Positions 6,308-7,074 of a stretch of 7,074 nt of DNA are shown here, piece by piece. The notes beneath the pieces are model-generated. The model was not told where the DNA came from. It made no database searches and saw only the letters and a program-made list of their open reading frames with translations. How positions within the stretch are numbered: the stretch's first letter is position 1; every line of letters begins with the position of its first letter. Made by a program: the position numbers and the translations under genes. Origin of the DNA: JAEMQF01 sp049297615 (GTDB taxonomy: Bacteria; Pseudomonadota; Gammaproteobacteria; Burkholderiales; Burkholderiaceae_C); contig JBAQUQ010000450.1 of NCBI GenBank assembly GCA_049297615.1, positions 1 through 7,074 on the forward strand, given 5' to 3'.

Positions 6308-6928
6308 TCACAGGCTCAGCACGACGGCGCTCAGTCCACCGGCCTTGGCCTTGGCCGCGGCCTGCTCGGCGGCTTCGCGGCTGGCGAAGGGACCGATGCG
6401 CACACGGACCCGATTGCCAGCCACGGTCTCGGTCAGCTGGGTGTAGGTCTTCAAGCCGAGCTTTTCCGCCCTGGCCCGGATTGTCTGCGCGGCCCCGGCG
6501 TCGGCAAATGCGCCGACCTGGACGACAAAGCGCCCCGCTTCCGCCTGCGGCTCGGTGCTGGCCGTTGTCGTTGTAGCGGGCTTGGGTGGTGGTGGCGCGG
6601 CGGCTGGCACCGGCTGGGCGGGCGCAGCAGGGTTGACCGCTGCGCTCGTCTCGTCGCGTTGCGCCGCGGCGGAACCCGCAGCGCTGGGCGAGGCCGAACT
6701 CGCCGCCGGCGCGGCGCGCGGCGCAGGCAACTGCAGCGCCGGTGCCGTGTCTTTGCTCGGGATGGATATCGAAACATCCACGGGAATCGGCCGCGGCTGC
6801 GTTTCGAACACAAGGGGGAAACCGATGATGCCCATGAGCACGAGCACGACGGCGCCGATCAAGCGCTGTCTCGCCTTGGTTCGCGCCTGCTGCACGGTGT
6901 CGAGCGAAGCCGGTTTCGATTGGGGCAT
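6308..6928 (-). CDS. dedD: SPOR-domain membrane protein, DedD-like
   Basis: The 206-residue bitopic protein has a short basic cytoplasmic N-terminus (RTKARQR, 16-22) and one membrane helix (about 23-41, LIGAVVLVLMGIIGFPLVF). A low-complexity Ala/Pro-rich periplasmic linker (about 58-130) follows, then a C-terminal SPOR domain (about 132-206) with GRFVVQVGAFAD and GNRVRVRIGPFAS. SPOR domains bind septal peptidoglycan lacking stem peptides and bring the protein to the division site, and DedD helps constriction in E. coli. I start at the ATG at 6928, the only start that keeps the usual short N-terminus. No clear ribosome site precedes it. It lies 65 bases after folC and 24 bases before cvpA. The assignment rests on SPOR plus membrane-anchor layout and on the folC-dedD-cvpA-purF order, because the linker itself is not conserved. 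Confidence 0.92.
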   Translation of the reverse strand: MPQSKPASLDTVQQARTKARQRLIGAVVLVLMGIIGFPLVFETQPRPIPVDVSISIPSKDTAPALQLPAPRAAPAASSASPSAAGSAAAQRDETSAAVNPAAPAQPVPAAAPPPPKPATTTTASTEPQAEAGRFVVQVGAFADAGAAQTIRARAEKLGLKTYTQLTETVAGNRVRVRIGPFASREAAEQAAAKAKAGGLSAVVLSL

Positions 6929-6957
6929 CGAGGCGATACGAGTCGTGGGCAGAAGTT

Positions 6958-6973
6958 GAATGCAGCTGCATTC
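6958..6973. repeat. 16-bp perfect palindrome between folC and dedD
   Basis: GAATGCAGCTGCATTC reads the same on both strands and lies in the 65-base gap between the folC stop and the dedD start. As RNA it could fold only as a small hairpin of six pairs around AGCU, with no U tract, so it is a weak terminator at best. As DNA it has the form of a site for a dimeric regulator, or it may be chance. I recognise no known operator. Confidence 0.5.
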
Positions 6974-6993
6974 GGTGCGTGCCGACCGGCCGA

Positions 6994-7074
6994 TCAGCCC
7001 AGATGTGGTGCGCTCAGCCGGGGCAGACCGTTCTTCAACACGCCACCCACGGTATAGAACGATCCAAAGACGAC
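6994..7074 (-). CDS. folC: Dihydrofolate synthase / folylpolyglutamate synthase, C-terminal 26 residues only
   Basis: Only the last 26 codons and the TGA at 6996-6994 are inside the window; the 5' part lies beyond base 7074. The visible end begins VVFGSFYTVGGVL, which matches the conserved C-terminal strand of FolC (V-x-GSF-x-TV in E. coli FolC). The enzyme adds glutamate to dihydropteroate and to reduced folates in the cytoplasm. The call is strengthened by position, because folC directly precedes dedD-cvpA-purF in many proteobacteria. Folate supplies one-carbon units for purine synthesis, which gives the cluster with purF metabolic sense. The domain content cannot be judged from this fragment. 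Confidence 0.85.
   Translation of the reverse strand, partial: VVFGSFYTVGGVLKNGLPRLSAPHLG

Noticed and set aside
5795..7057. 420-codon open frame on the + strand opposite cvpA, dedD and folC
   Set aside because: It is antisense to conserved genes and of low complexity (Gly/Arg/His-rich), with no motif or ribosome site.

Overview
This is a GC-rich (roughly two thirds G+C by eye) bacterial chromosome segment that looks like a betaproteobacterium, most likely Burkholderiales. The placement rests on the flavour of PurF and GltX (for example YDGRWRPEPGKRLP where the enterobacterial enzyme has a zinc site) and on the conserved gene order folC-dedD-cvpA-purF. The genus cannot be fixed from the window. 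No mobile element, CRISPR array or phage gene is visible, and I see no convincing new multi-gene system. This is a mostly ordinary core region with a few small oddities.

Left part, + strand (1-2387). The window opens inside a large gene for an ADP-forming acyl-CoA synthetase fused to a C-terminal GNAT acetyltransferase (Pat/PatZ-like layout). Immediately behind its stop codon lies an unannotatable C-terminal relic of a universal stress protein (USP). A promoter-like stretch with a degenerate FNR/ANR-type half-site pair follows, and then an intact 142-residue USP. A perfect 11-bp hairpin ends this side. It sits between converging transcription units and can serve both.

Right part, - strand (7074 down to 2429). 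In transcription order the genes are: the last 26 codons of folC (folate/folylpolyglutamate synthesis), dedD (SPOR-domain membrane protein), cvpA (small polytopic membrane protein), purF (first committed step of purine synthesis), gltX (glutamyl-tRNA synthetase), then tRNA-Ala(GGC), tRNA-Glu(TTC) and tRNA-Asp(GTC). purF and gltX overlap in a TGATG junction, so gltX is probably translationally coupled to purF. A perfect TATAAT -10 box just past the gltX stop, with its spacer running into the gltX 3' end, probably gives the tRNA cluster its own promoter. The synthetase therefore sits directly upstream of its own substrate tRNA.

Points worth checking are the USP relic, the putative oxygen-responsive promoter of the intact USP, an approximately 10-residue insertion beside the conserved TPTYNFC segment of GltX, the half-lost zinc site of GltX, a C27-A43 mismatch in tRNA-Glu, and a 16-bp perfect palindrome between folC and dedD.
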